The notes under the pieces are model-generated. The model ran no database searches, was not told where the DNA came from, and saw only the letters and a list, made by a program, of their open reading frames with translations. From assembly GCA_937125395.1 (NCBI GenBank), contig CAKZLI010000047.1:1-34950 (forward strand): a DNA stretch of 34,950 bases, in the 5' to 3' direction. The translations under genes were made by a program, and so were the position numbers. This DNA comes from an uncultured Glaciecola sp. GTDB lineage: Bacteria; Pseudomonadota; Gammaproteobacteria; Enterobacterales; Alteromonadaceae. Positions 27,004-34,950 of this stretch are shown piece by piece. The number at the start of each line of letters is the position of its first letter. The first letter of the stretch is position 1.

Positions 27004-28143
27004 CTATTTTCGTAACATGCGATCATCATCGGCTTTAAGTAGCAATTGTTTACTATCCACTAAACATGTCTTAGCGTAATCACCAAACCATTGACTAATC
27101 AATGAAAACTGTTCAATAAATTGCGCTTTATCATTTGCTTCAAATAAAGCAATCGCATCGTCAAATCGATCCCGAAAGCGTTTTAATAATGCCAGGTTCT
27201 TGGAATTATCAAAAATGATATCGGCATATAAATTCGGATCTTGAGCGAACAATCGCCCAACCATGGCAAGTTCTAAGCGATAAATCGGAGAACTATGCGC
27301 GATAAGTGAACTCAGATCAGGATCTTCTGCATGTAAGTGTGCACCATACACAAAACTCGTAAAATGGCGCATGACTTGAATATACGCCATATCATTATCA
27401 TGGACTTGTGCATCGCTGACTTGTAACTGTGCGCCCCATGTGATCATTTGTTGTAAGAACCACTCATAGGCATCAGCTTGACGACCGTGACAAATAATCA
27501 CTACTTGCTTCACCATACCCGGTGCATCAGGTCCGAACATTGGATGCAATCCGATCACAGGGCCTTTGTGTACATTGAGCATCGCATTGAGTGGCGCGTG
27601 TTTAACACTGGTAATATCAGCCAAAATACAATCATCAGGCAAATATGACAACGTACTAATAATTGAAATTGTTTGCTTAATCGGTACAGCAACAATACAC
27701 AATTTTACATCACTGAGTAATTGCTCTGCCTGATCCCATTCCGCACGATCAATGACAATAACATCATAATGACTACGTTCGAATAAACTAACAATTAATT
27801 TACCCAATGCCCCTTTACCACCAATAACGGCAACTTTAGTGCCTGAGCTTGTCGTGCAGCGGTACTGGGTATTTTGTGTCAAATACGACTCGCGCATGAT
27901 GCGACGAAGTAAGTCTTCCACTAAATCAGGGGGTACGCCTTGTGCCAAAGCGGTTGCACGTCGCGAAGCGATCAGTTGTGCCTCTCGTTCAGGTACATAT
28001 GTAGGCATACCCGTTTGTGATTTAATCAGACCGACTTGGGTCGTCACCAACGCACGCTTGGCTAGTAATTCAACTAACTGAGTGTCCAGAGCATCAATTT
28101 GCTCTCGCAGTGCGCTAAGGGGTTGTTGGTCGTCTTTGCTCAT
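27004..28143 (-). CDS. tyrA: Bifunctional chorismate mutase/prephenate dehydrogenase TyrA
   Basis: TyrA makes prephenate from chorismate and oxidises it to 4-hydroxyphenylpyruvate for tyrosine synthesis. The chorismate mutase domain (about 1-90: [20 protein letters not shown]) precedes the dehydrogenase domain with an NAD-binding GGKGALG and the catalytic His in [12 protein letters not shown]. Length is 379 (E. coli 373). It starts 3 nt after aroF, forming the aroF-tyrA operon known from E. coli, and is probably regulated with it by TyrR. Confidence 0.96.
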   Translation of the reverse strand: MSKDDQQPLSALREQIDALDTQLVELLAKRALVTTQVGLIKSQTGMPTYVPEREAQLIASRRATALAQGVPPDLVEDLLRRIMRESYLTQNTQYRCTTSSGTKVAVIGGKGALGKLIVSLFERSHYDVIVIDRAEWDQAEQLLSDVKLCIVAVPIKQTISIISTLSYLPDDCILADITSVKHAPLNAMLNVHKGPVIGLHPMFGPDAPGMVKQVVIICHGRQADAYEWFLQQMITWGAQLQVSDAQVHDNDMAYIQVMRHFTSFVYGAHLHAEDPDLSSLIAHSSPIYRLELAMVGRLFAQDPNLYADIIFDNSKNLALLKRFRDRFDDAIALFEANDKAQFIEQFSLISQWFGDYAKTCLVDSKQLLLKADDDRMLRK

Positions 28144-28146
28144 TGG

Positions 28147-29235
28147 CTAGTCTTGATCGCGTTTGGTTAAACGCATCGGCAGTACTGTAATTAATCTATC
28201 ACGCATTTGATTGATCAATTGTGCCGTGCTATCCCAGTCAATACACCCATCAGTGATAGAGACACCGTATTCAAGTTCTGCAGGGGTCTTACCATTACTT
28301 GATTGGTTACCGGCATTGAGGTGGCTCTCCAACATGATCCCCATGATCGATTGATTGCCTTCAAGAATTTGATTAACGACATTTTGAGCCACCAAAGTTT
28401 GACGGCGATAATCTTTAGATGAATTAGCATGCGAACAATCCACCACTAAACTTGCTGTTAATTTGGCTGTTTTTAATTCAGCTTCACAATCGGCAATGCA
28501 TACTGAGTCATAGTTCGGGTTTTTACCACCGCGTAAAATGATATGACCATCAGGATTACCTTGTGTTTTGATAATACTCACTTGCCCTTGTTTGTTAATT
28601 CCCATAAAACGATGACCTGAAGCAGCTGATTGCAATGCATTAATCGCGATACCTAAGGAACCGTCTGTGCCATTTTTAAAGCCAACAGGCATGGATAAAC
28701 CACTGGCCATTTCACGGTGAGTTTGTGACTCTGAAGTTCGCGCTCCGATCGCAGACCAAGCAAACAGCTCCGCTAAATATTGCGGAGAAATAGGATCTAA
28801 CGCTTCAGTTGCTACTGGGATCTCTAGTTCAGCTAACCAGATCAATAATTCACGTGCTTTGCCTAAACCCGTTTCGATATCAAATGTGTCATTGATATTC
28901 GGATCGTTAATCAATCCTTTCCAACCGGTCGTAGTTCGTGGTTTTTCAAAATATACCCGCATCACAATATACAACGTATCTTTGCATGATTCATGCAGTT
29001 CTTTGAGTTTTAATGCGTACTCTTTGGCCGCTTCAATATCATGAATAGAGCAAGGACCACACACCACTAATAAACGGTGGTCTTTGCCATGCACAATATC
29101 AGAAATGATTTGACGAGATTGGCGGATCACCTCTAAAGATGCATCACTTACTGGTAATTTTTGGGCAAGTGCTTCTGGCGTGATGAGCACTTTTTCAGAT
29201 GACACATGAAGGTTATCGGTAACTTGATTTGACAT
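28147..29235 (-). CDS. aroF: 3-deoxy-7-phosphoheptulonate synthase (DAHP synthase, AroF type)
   Basis: Catalyses the first step of the shikimate pathway, joining phosphoenolpyruvate and erythrose 4-phosphate. It is a class I enzyme: LLVVCGPCSIHD, the MRVYFEKPRTTTGWKGLINDP signature, GARTSESQTHRE and VVDCSHANSSKDY. Length is 362. The AroF assignment (tyrosine-sensitive isoenzyme) rests on the operon with tyrA and the TyrR-like box upstream, not on identified inhibitor-binding residues. Confidence 0.93.
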   Translation of the reverse strand: MSNQVTDNLHVSSEKVLITPEALAQKLPVSDASLEVIRQSRQIISDIVHGKDHRLLVVCGPCSIHDIEAAKEYALKLKELHESCKDTLYIVMRVYFEKPRTTTGWKGLINDPNINDTFDIETGLGKARELLIWLAELEIPVATEALDPISPQYLAELFAWSAIGARTSESQTHREMASGLSMPVGFKNGTDGSLGIAINALQSAASGHRFMGINKQGQVSIIKTQGNPDGHIILRGGKNPNYDSVCIADCEAELKTAKLTASLVVDCSHANSSKDYRRQTLVAQNVVNQILEGNQSIMGIMLESHLNAGNQSSNGKTPAELEYGVSITDGCIDWDSTAQLINQMRDRLITVLPMRLTKRDQD

Positions 29236-29304
29236 GAATTGTATTTCTCAATAGTAAAGCTAAATAAAACAGTTGCATAAACTGACACGAAAGCGAGGGT
29301 GGTC

Positions 29305-29355
29305 ATTATAATTGTTATAGGGGGTTGCTAGACAAGGTGTAAACTTATAGTTACA
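29305..29355 (-). promoter_or_regulatory. aroF promoter with upstream TyrR box
   Basis: TGTAAA-CTTATA-GTTACA (29338-29355) matches the TyrR box TGTAAA-N6-TTTACA at 11 of 12 fixed positions. Two bases downstream on the minus strand are TTGTCT (29330-29335), a long 19-bp spacer and TATAAT (29305-29310). This agrees with TyrR control of aroF-tyrA. Confidence 0.7.
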
Positions 29356-29456
29356 CGTAATTTCTTGCAGGCCACATGACTATTGACTTTTTAACAATTT
29401 TTAGGATTTGTTGCAAGTGTTAATCTTAAATACTCGATAGATCAATCTATAAATAC

Positions 29457-29483
29457 AAAAAAACCCGCTACAAGAGCGGGTTT
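29457..29483 (-). terminator. Intrinsic terminator of the rpsP-rimM-trmD-rplS operon
   Basis: On the minus strand AAACCCGCT, a five-base loop and AGCGGGTTT are followed by further T to give a run of seven, about 35 nt after the rplS stop. The plus side also carries five T, so it may work in both directions. Confidence 0.88.
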
Positions 29484-29518
29484 TTACGAATAAGTTAGTT
29501 TGTAACGCTGAATTAAAA

Positions 29519-29881
29519 TTAATTAAGCTTTTCTTTGATACGTGCAGATTTACCTGAACGCTCTCGTAGATAATACAATTTCGCACGACGAACTGCACCA
29601 CGACGTTTCACTTCTATCGAAGAAATTGCCGGTGAGTGAGTCTGGAAAACACGTTCCACACCTTCGCCAGATGAAATTTTACGTACGGTAAAAGCTGAGT
29701 GTAGGCCACGGTTACGCTTGGCGATTACTACACCTTCGTAAGCCTGAAGACGTTCTTTTTCGCCCTCTTTAACACGGACTTTAACCACTACTGTGTCACC
29801 AGGACCAAATGCTGGGACGTCAGTTTTGAGCTGTTCTTGCTCAATTTTTTTGATGATGTCTTGATTTACTTTCTTCATCAT
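29519..29881 (-). CDS. rplS: 50S ribosomal protein L19
   Basis: L19 lies at the 30S-50S interface. The sequence is diagnostic: [13 protein letters not shown], then [20 protein letters not shown], then ERVFQTHSP, then [19 protein letters not shown], ending IKEKLN. Length is 120 counting both leading Met codons; the second ATG is equally possible. GAGGAT precedes it. Last gene of the rpsP operon. Confidence 0.98.
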   Translation of the reverse strand: MMKKVNQDIIKKIEQEQLKTDVPAFGPGDTVVVKVRVKEGEKERLQAYEGVVIAKRNRGLHSAFTVRKISSGEGVERVFQTHSPAISSIEVKRRGAVRRAKLYYLRERSGKSARIKEKLN

Positions 29882-29896
29882 ATCCTCGTATTCTAG

Positions 29897-30661
29897 TTAA
29901 CTGCCATTATGCTGCAGGTCATCATGCGTATCTTGATACACACTTAATAGACGACGCTGCTCCTCAGTCAGAGCTAGCAAATTTAATAAATCAGGGCGTC
30001 GTTGCCAGGTTCTACCTAGCGACTGTTGTAACCGCCACTGCCTAATTTTGTCGTGATTACCACTTAACAACACCTCAGGAACGCGTTGTCCATCTAACAC
30101 TTCTGGTCTGGTGTAATGAGGACAATCCAACAACCCATCAACAAATGAATCTTGCTGAGCTGATTGAACATGACCTAAAACGCCAGGAACCAATCGTGTG
30201 ATGGCATCCATCATTAACATTGCTGGGATCTCTCCCCCGCTTAACACATAATCTCCAACCGACCATTCCTCATCAACTAACGCATTGATAACACGTTCAT
30301 CGATACCTTCATAGCGGCCCGCCACTAATATTAAGTGACTGTTATGCGTTAAACTGGCAACGCCTTGATGGTCTAACTTGCGCCCTTGCGGGGATAAGTA
30401 AACCACTTTATGTTGTGTTTCAGCTGCTGCTTTCGCGGCACTGATTGCATCTGTTAAAGGCTGCACCATCATTAGCATGCCCGGACCACCACCATAAGGG
30501 CGATCATCCACAGTGCGATGTTTATCGTGGGTGTAATCGCGTGGATTGTAAAAATCAATTTTTACTAATCCAGACTTTACCGCCCTACCCATCACACCTT
30601 GTTCCATGCAACCTGCAAACATCTCAGGAAACAAAGTAACCACACTAAAACGCTGTGTCAT
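29897..30661 (-). CDS. trmD: tRNA (guanine-N1)-methyltransferase TrmD
   Basis: TrmD makes m1G37 next to the anticodon, preventing frameshifts. It is a SPOUT-fold enzyme; the knot region contains [13 protein letters not shown] and [11 protein letters not shown], and the N-terminus has VVTLFPEMF. The start is ATG 30659-30661, overlapping the rimM stop as TAATG; the longer start at 30679 is inside rimM. Length is 254 (E. coli 255). Confidence 0.97.
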   Translation of the reverse strand: MTQRFSVVTLFPEMFAGCMEQGVMGRAVKSGLVKIDFYNPRDYTHDKHRTVDDRPYGGGPGMLMMVQPLTDAISAAKAAAETQHKVVYLSPQGRKLDHQGVASLTHNSHLILVAGRYEGIDERVINALVDEEWSVGDYVLSGGEIPAMLMMDAITRLVPGVLGHVQSAQQDSFVDGLLDCPHYTRPEVLDGQRVPEVLLSGNHDKIRQWRLQQSLGRTWQRRPDLLNLLALTEEQRRLLSVYQDTHDDLQHNGS

Positions 30662-31182
30662 TAGAACGCTGGGTCCCATTCGACAGTGATCGTTGCTGAG
30701 GCTTTATCTATCTGTAAAATCACTTGATCAAACAAAATAGGTAACATCCTCTCCTTTTGTCCAAAAGCATCATTGGTATTGGCTTTGATTAACATGACAT
30801 CATTTGCACCAGTGGCAAAAATCTCTTTAACCAATCCCAGCGAATAGCCCGCATTCGTGACTACTTGCATACCCATGAGGTCGCGCCAATAAAACTCATC
30901 ATCGCCTAGTTCAGGTAATTGAGTAGACTCAATTGAGATTGCCAAGTTTTTGATGCGTTCAGCATCATCTCGGCTATCTATGCCTGATAACTGTGCGACC
31001 AAGGCTTTATTGTGCGTGCGCCATTGGACTACCTGGTGTTGTTGGCCTGACCCTATAATCCAGGGAACATAACTAAAAATACCAGTTTTTTCATCAGTAT
31101 AGCTGTTGATTTTGACCCAACCTTTAACACCATAAGGCGCACCAATTGTACCAATAATCATTGTCTCAGATGCTTGACTCAT
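30661..31182 (-). CDS. rimM: 16S rRNA processing protein RimM
   Basis: RimM binds S19 and assists 30S maturation. The N-terminal domain starts [19 protein letters not shown]; the PRC-barrel part contains [14 protein letters not shown] and a C-terminal [10 protein letters not shown] segment. Length is 173. It lies 35 nt after rpsP and overlaps trmD by 1 nt, the usual operon order. Confidence 0.97.
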   Translation of the reverse strand: MSQASETMIIGTIGAPYGVKGWVKINSYTDEKTGIFSYVPWIIGSGQQHQVVQWRTHNKALVAQLSGIDSRDDAERIKNLAISIESTQLPELGDDEFYWRDLMGMQVVTNAGYSLGLVKEIFATGANDVMLIKANTNDAFGQKERMLPILFDQVILQIDKASATITVEWDPAF

Positions 31183-31217
31183 CTATACCTCTTTATTACT
31201 GCGACATAATCGTTTGA

Positions 31218-31469
31218 TTATGCAGCTGCTTTGTTTGCTTCTTTTACCAAGCTGGCAACACGGTCAGATAATGTCGCACCTACGCTAGTCCAATACGCAA
31301 CACGCTCTAGGTCTAAGCGTAAACGCTCAGCTTGACCTTGTGCAGTTGGATTGAAAAAACCTAAGTTTTCAATAAACTTACCGTTGCGTGCACGACGACT
31401 GTCTGCAACAACTACTTGATAAAAAGGACGCTTTTTCGCGCCACCACGCTGTAAACGAATAGTAACCAT
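31218..31469 (-). CDS. rpsP: 30S ribosomal protein S16
   Basis: S16 is an early-assembling 30S protein. The start is ATG 31467-31469 ([18 protein letters not shown]), preceded by TGAGG; the upstream in-frame start at 31568 adds 33 residues foreign to the family. Signatures are [22 protein letters not shown] and [15 protein letters not shown]. Length is 83. First gene of the operon. Confidence 0.97.
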   Translation of the reverse strand: MVTIRLQRGGAKKRPFYQVVVADSRRARNGKFIENLGFFNPTAQGQAERLRLDLERVAYWTSVGATLSDRVASLVKEANKAAA

Positions 31470-31591
31470 AATGTGCCTCAAACTCGTTGTAGCGTTACTT
31501 ATTAACTTATTTATCCTTGTTTCTTTGTGTATTGTTATGACCCATTTCGAAGAAAAGAGTATTGCCAATACGCAAATTTCAAGGACGCCGA

Positions 31592-31619
31592 ATTATACGC
31601 TTAATGAAGTTAAAAGCAA
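31592..31619 (-). promoter_or_regulatory. Promoter of the rpsP operon
   Basis: On the minus strand TTGCTT (31614-31619), a 16-bp spacer and TATAAT (31592-31597) sit between ffh and rpsP. The leader to the rpsP ATG would be about 115 nt. Confidence 0.6.
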
Positions 31620-31642
31620 GGCTTAATCTATGTTATATCTGG

Positions 31643-33115
31643 TTATTTACGCTTCTTGAACATATTGCCAAGACCACCTAAACCACCTGCTCCTGGACCT
31701 CCGCCCATTCCTGGTGGCAATCCACCTGGCATCCCTCCTGGTCCACCCATACCTGGCGGCATTCCTCCGTCAGCTGGCATCATGCCTTTCATCTTGTTCA
31801 TCATCTTACCCATGCCGCCACCTGACATCTTTTTCATCATTTTTTGCATTTGGGTAAACTGCTTCAATAACCGATTCACATCTTGAATTTTGGTTCCTGA
31901 ACCAGCAGCGATGCGTTTTTTACGTGACCCTTTGATGATTTCAGGGCGTGACCGCTCACCTTTTGTCATCGAATTGATAATCGCTTCAAATTGATTAAAT
32001 TGTTTATCATTTGCTTTATCTTTGATCTGCGCAGACATATTGCCCATACCTGGCATTTTGTCCATCAATGACATCATGCCACCCATATCACGCATTTGCT
32101 CAAGCTGCTCTTTAAAGTCTTGCAAATCAAAACCTTTGCCTTTTTGGACTTTTTTGGCCAGTTTTTCGGCTTTATCTTTATCAACTTTGCGTTCAACTTC
32201 TTCGATAAGGCTTAATACATCGCCCATACCAAGAATACGTGATGCCATTCGTTCAGGGTAAAACGGTTCTAGTGCGTCGAGTTTTTCACCCATACCAATA
32301 AATTTAATCGGCTTGCCGGTGATATGTCGCACAGATAATGCAGCACCACCGCGCGCATCGCCGTCGGCCTTGGTTAATATAACCCCAGTTAATGGCAACG
32401 CTTCATCAAATGCTTTAGCGGTATTGGCCGCATCTTGACCGGTCATCGCATCCACGACAAACAATGTCTCAACAGGCTTAACCGCAGCATGCAATGCTTT
32501 GATCTCACCCATCATCTCGCCATCAATGTGCAAACGACCGGCTGTATCAACAAGCAACACATCGACAAATTGTTTTTTGGCATGAGCGATTGCATCATTC
32601 ACAATATCAATCGGTTGTTGCATGATATTGGAAGGGAAAAACTCAACGCCAACGTCTGCTGCTAGTGTTTTTAACTGTTCAATGGCTGCAGGACGATAGA
32701 TATCGGCACTTACAACCAAGACTTTTTTCTTTTCACGTTCGGTCAGTAATTTTGCTAATTTACCGACACTGGTGGTTTTACCTGCTCCTTGCAAGCCCGC
32801 CATGAGTACAACAGCGGGTGGCTGCGCAGCAAGATTCAGTGATTCATTGGCATTACCCATTACCGATTCAAGTTCAGTCTGTACCACTTTGATAAACATC
32901 TGGCCAGGTTGCAGGCTCTTGGATACTTCGGTGCCTAATGCGCGTTCTTTGACTTGCGCAACAAAGGCCTTGACGACGGGTAACGCAACATCCGCCTCGA
33001 GCAATGCCATGCGCACTTCACGTAATGTATCTTTGATATTATCTTCGGTTAAACGCCCTTTTCCACTGATATTCTTTAAGGTGGAAGAGAGGCGATCCGT
33101 TAAGCTTTCAAACAT
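31643..33115 (-). CDS. ffh: Signal recognition particle protein Ffh
   Basis: Ffh binds 4.5S RNA and delivers membrane proteins cotranslationally. The N domain is followed by the G domain (GLQGAGKTTSVGKLAK, DTAGRLHIDGE, TKADGDARGG) and the methionine-rich M domain with GSRKKRIAAGSG for RNA binding. The start is ATG 33113-33115 (MFESLTDRL); a TTG at 33124 is less likely. At 490 residues it is longer than E. coli Ffh (453) because of a Gly/Met/Pro-rich tail (about the last 45 residues) ending NMFKKRK. A TATAAT on this strand lies upstream near 33160. Confidence 0.97.
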   Translation of the reverse strand: MFESLTDRLSSTLKNISGKGRLTEDNIKDTLREVRMALLEADVALPVVKAFVAQVKERALGTEVSKSLQPGQMFIKVVQTELESVMGNANESLNLAAQPPAVVLMAGLQGAGKTTSVGKLAKLLTEREKKKVLVVSADIYRPAAIEQLKTLAADVGVEFFPSNIMQQPIDIVNDAIAHAKKQFVDVLLVDTAGRLHIDGEMMGEIKALHAAVKPVETLFVVDAMTGQDAANTAKAFDEALPLTGVILTKADGDARGGAALSVRHITGKPIKFIGMGEKLDALEPFYPERMASRILGMGDVLSLIEEVERKVDKDKAEKLAKKVQKGKGFDLQDFKEQLEQMRDMGGMMSLMDKMPGMGNMSAQIKDKANDKQFNQFEAIINSMTKGERSRPEIIKGSRKKRIAAGSGTKIQDVNRLLKQFTQMQKMMKKMSGGGMGKMMNKMKGMMPADGGMPPGMGGPGGMPGGLPPGMGGGPGAGGLGGLGNMFKKRK

Positions 33116-33270
33116 CGTTGGCAATCCCTATAAATTACAATTGGTCACTATAAACATGATTATACTGTTTTACGTCACAGCGTGTTAGAGGTATATTAAC
33201 AAATATAGTGTCTTAAATACATCATGCCAAGCGAACCTTTTTATAGTGTGAGCTCAAATCAAGGAGTGTC

Positions 33271-33525
33271 ATGATAGGTGTAATTAAACTTATCGCGGTC
33301 ATCGCATATGCATGCGCATCGCTATTACTGTCGCGACGTTTCATCGTCGCCCGTGCAGACTCACCCTCAGCTTTTGATAAGTTTGCTCATTCTGGATTAC
33401 CTATATTATGTGGTGTGGTCGGCATTGCCTTGCACACATTTGTACTCATGACATTGTTTAGTAGTGCGCAATCACCGGATCTCACCATGGTCAATGTTGC
33501 GTCATTACTGGCTTGGATAATGGTA
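33271..33525 (+). pseudogene. ypjD: YpjD/CcsA-like cytochrome c assembly membrane protein, truncated
   Basis: AAGGAG precedes ATG 33271. The first 80-85 residues contain two membrane helices and [15 protein letters not shown], matching the start of YpjD (inner-membrane CcsA/CcmC-like family, about 260 residues). Beyond about 33525 the frame continues only as the antisense of the phage portal gene tail to a stop at 33652-33654, giving residues with no relation to YpjD. About two thirds of the gene is therefore missing. Its place, divergent from ffh, is the same as in E. coli. Confidence 0.75.
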
Positions 33526-34862
33526 ATTACAATATTTATCTCCAGTGCTTTTATTGTCTTCGTTGTCATCATCACTGTCATTGTCATTATCGCTATTACT
33601 ACCTTCGGATCCTTGACTATTTGCTTCTTTATTTATCTCCGCACTCTCAATTAATGCACCTGTACTTCCTCGCGCGCCTAAACCAATATGTTTAACGTTT
33701 AACGCATCCATTGCGTTTTCTTCGTATGCTATCTGCTGTATGTTTTGATCAAAATCACTACCAATAGCCGCGGACTCTTCCGCGACAGTTGATAACCTTC
33801 CACCAATCCTATCAAGCGCGGCGGTCGTTTCTTTCGTTGGATCAATCTGTCCCGGTGCCGGACCTACCCATTTATTCTGCAAGTATGCCGCGCGAATAGA
33901 ATAGTCATCCAAAAACCCCGGTGCTGGTACTCTTCCTCGCAAAACAGCTTCTTCAAACCATGCTGCATAAACAATATTGCAGTAATGGCGCTCCAACCAT
34001 GTTCGACGTGTTTTAAACATTTTCCACGCTAATAGCATTGCTGACCGGGAAGCCGAGTAACTGGAAGTAAATTGGTAATTTAATAATTCATAAGGTAGAT
34101 TTAACGCCGCGCCCATTTGCCGCGACATTGATTGCATAAATCCATCAAAATTATTATTCGGCCTTTTTGGATCGGCAAATTCTACGCTTTCGTCTTCTGC
34201 CAAGGTGATAAACGCGCCCATTCCTAATTTATAATCCTGATCTGTGCTTCTTGCATTTGTTTCGCCTTCCATCGCAAATGGGCTTAGCTTTGTTTCACCT
34301 GTAGAGCTTCTTAAAAATACAGTAAAATATGAATTAACAACCGCTGCGGCTATTTCAGCATTTGTATATTTAGACAATTGTTTTAACATCTCTATAATAG
34401 GTGCAAGATACGGCATCCCACGTGTTTGATCTGGCCTTAATTGTTCGTAAACGTGTAATATTCTACGTCTGCCTGTAGGCGAAAAAGCCTGTACTGTTCT
34501 CCAAACACTTTCAAAGCTTTTATCACTGCCCGGATTAGTAGTCCTTACATCGTAGGCTACAGGCTGTCCTTTTTGGTTAAAATGCACACCACCTGCTAAA
34601 TCTCTAGTATTTCCACTGTTACCACGATTACAAACCCTATCACTCTCGATTAACTGTATTTTTAAACCGTAAGGCGATGTATTACGTAATTCAAATGGCA
34701 ATAAACTAAATATATCACCTGATTCTAAGGCTCCCCGAAATACTAAATTGATTGTATCGTTAAATGTACCTCGCCTGTCATAACTACAATCTAAATTATT
34801 CGCAAATAACTTCCATTCACTTTCTATTAAATTCTGTTTCCGGGCAGCTTCTTTCTCGTTTA
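33505..34862 (-). pseudogene. Lambda-type phage portal protein fragment, N-terminus missing
   Basis: Portal proteins form the DNA entry ring at a capsid vertex. The segment contains [73 protein letters not shown] and [16 protein letters not shown], all typical of the lambda gpB (Phage_portal_2) family. About the first 80-100 residues, normally before the [10 protein letters not shown] region, are absent; instead the frame runs into msrB. The tail is Asp/Asn/Ser-rich, and the last ten or so codons before the stop at 33505 overlap the ypjD joint and may not be native. No terminase, protease, capsid or tail gene accompanies it, so this is not a prophage. Confidence 0.85.
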
Positions 34863-34950
34863 ATTTTAATGAGAGAGAGTTGATACAATACCGTAGTCCG
34901 GTGGGTTGTGGCCCGTCTGGGAAGACATGCCCCAAATGTGCATCGCAAGC
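34863..34950 (-). pseudogene. msrB: Peptide methionine-R-sulfoxide reductase MsrB, C-terminal fragment
   Basis: At the right edge the minus-strand frame reads [20 protein letters not shown] followed by CINSLSLKL. This is the MsrB C-terminus: a zinc-site Cys, the GHVFPDGP signature, and the catalytic Cys in RYCIN. Only about 29 residues are in the window and the 5' part lies beyond it. After about LKL the frame passes without a stop into the phage portal sequence, whereas MsrB proteins normally end within a few residues. The exact joint is uncertain by about 10 bp. Confidence 0.85.

Noticed and set aside
29401..29601. Minus-strand open frame across the rplS terminator
   Set aside because: It runs through a clear intrinsic terminator and overlaps rplS out of frame.
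31656..31886. Proline/glycine-rich plus-strand open frame
   Set aside because: It is the antisense of the Gly/Met/Pro-rich Ffh tail; composition explains the open frame.
33271..33654. A 127-residue open frame beginning as YpjD
   Set aside because: Only the first 80-85 residues are YpjD-like. The rest is antisense to the acidic tail of the portal gene, so the full frame is not a real protein.
33505..34862. Prophage at the right end
   Set aside because: Only one truncated structural gene is present, with no integrase, terminase, capsid genes or att repeats in the window.
33505..34935. A single 476-residue gene beginning MGHVFPDGP
   Set aside because: The first residues are the C-terminus of MsrB and the rest is portal. 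The Met is internal to MsrB and is not a start.

Overview
The window is almost entirely chromosomal core of a gammaproteobacterium, most like the Alteromonadales. The evidence is the complete ybgC-tolQRAB-pal-cpoB block, the aspS-nudB-ruvC-ruvA-ruvB run, fused chorismate mutase/prephenate dehydratase (PheA) and chorismate mutase/prephenate dehydrogenase (TyrA), and the order pheA / tyrA-aroF / rplS-trmD-rimM-rpsP / ffh / ypjD, which is also the E. coli order. The sequence is moderately AT-rich. No tRNA, rRNA, CRISPR array, insertion sequence or intact prophage was found.

Layout: 1-787 is foreign material joined to cpoB. 788-5907 is the Tol-Pal envelope operon (minus strand). 6067-10541 holds Holliday-junction processing genes, a Nudix hydrolase and aspartyl-tRNA synthetase (minus). 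10641-13402 is the GlrK/GlrR two-component system with a sigma-54-like promoter upstream. 13483-15618 is a dual GGDEF-EAL c-di-GMP protein, divergent from a FecA-like TonB-dependent receptor (15778-17943, plus). 17944-21599 is an FbpABC-type ferric iron ABC transporter with a palindromic Fur box over its promoter. 21689-23334 holds a STAS protein, a YciH/SUI1 protein and a double-receiver response regulator. 23456-29235 is aromatic amino acid biosynthesis (pheA, tyrA, aroF) with a chemoreceptor gene inserted. 29519-31469 is the rpsP-rimM-trmD-rplS operon, followed by ffh and the start of ypjD.

Functional themes are envelope integrity (Tol-Pal, GlrKR), iron uptake under probable Fur control (receptor plus FbpABC, with a c-di-GMP enzyme sharing the intergenic region), and aromatic amino acid synthesis under probable TyrR control.

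The most unusual content is at the two ends. On the left, cpoB runs in frame into an unrelated TPR sequence. Very AT-rich DNA follows; on the minus strand it reads as the C-lobe of a eukaryotic NIMA-related (Nek) protein kinase only if TAA and TAG are read as glutamine, the ciliate nuclear code, and then as a leucine-rich repeat. On the right, ypjD breaks off into a headless lambda-type phage portal gene, which is joined in frame to the last codons of msrB. The simplest reading is that both ends are chimeric, from amplification or assembly of a mixed or ciliate-associated sample. Real rearrangement or transfer cannot be excluded from sequence alone. Within the ordinary core, the most testable signals are a ten-G tract inside glrK, a possible small RNA between ybgC and ruvB, and the regulatory sites listed.
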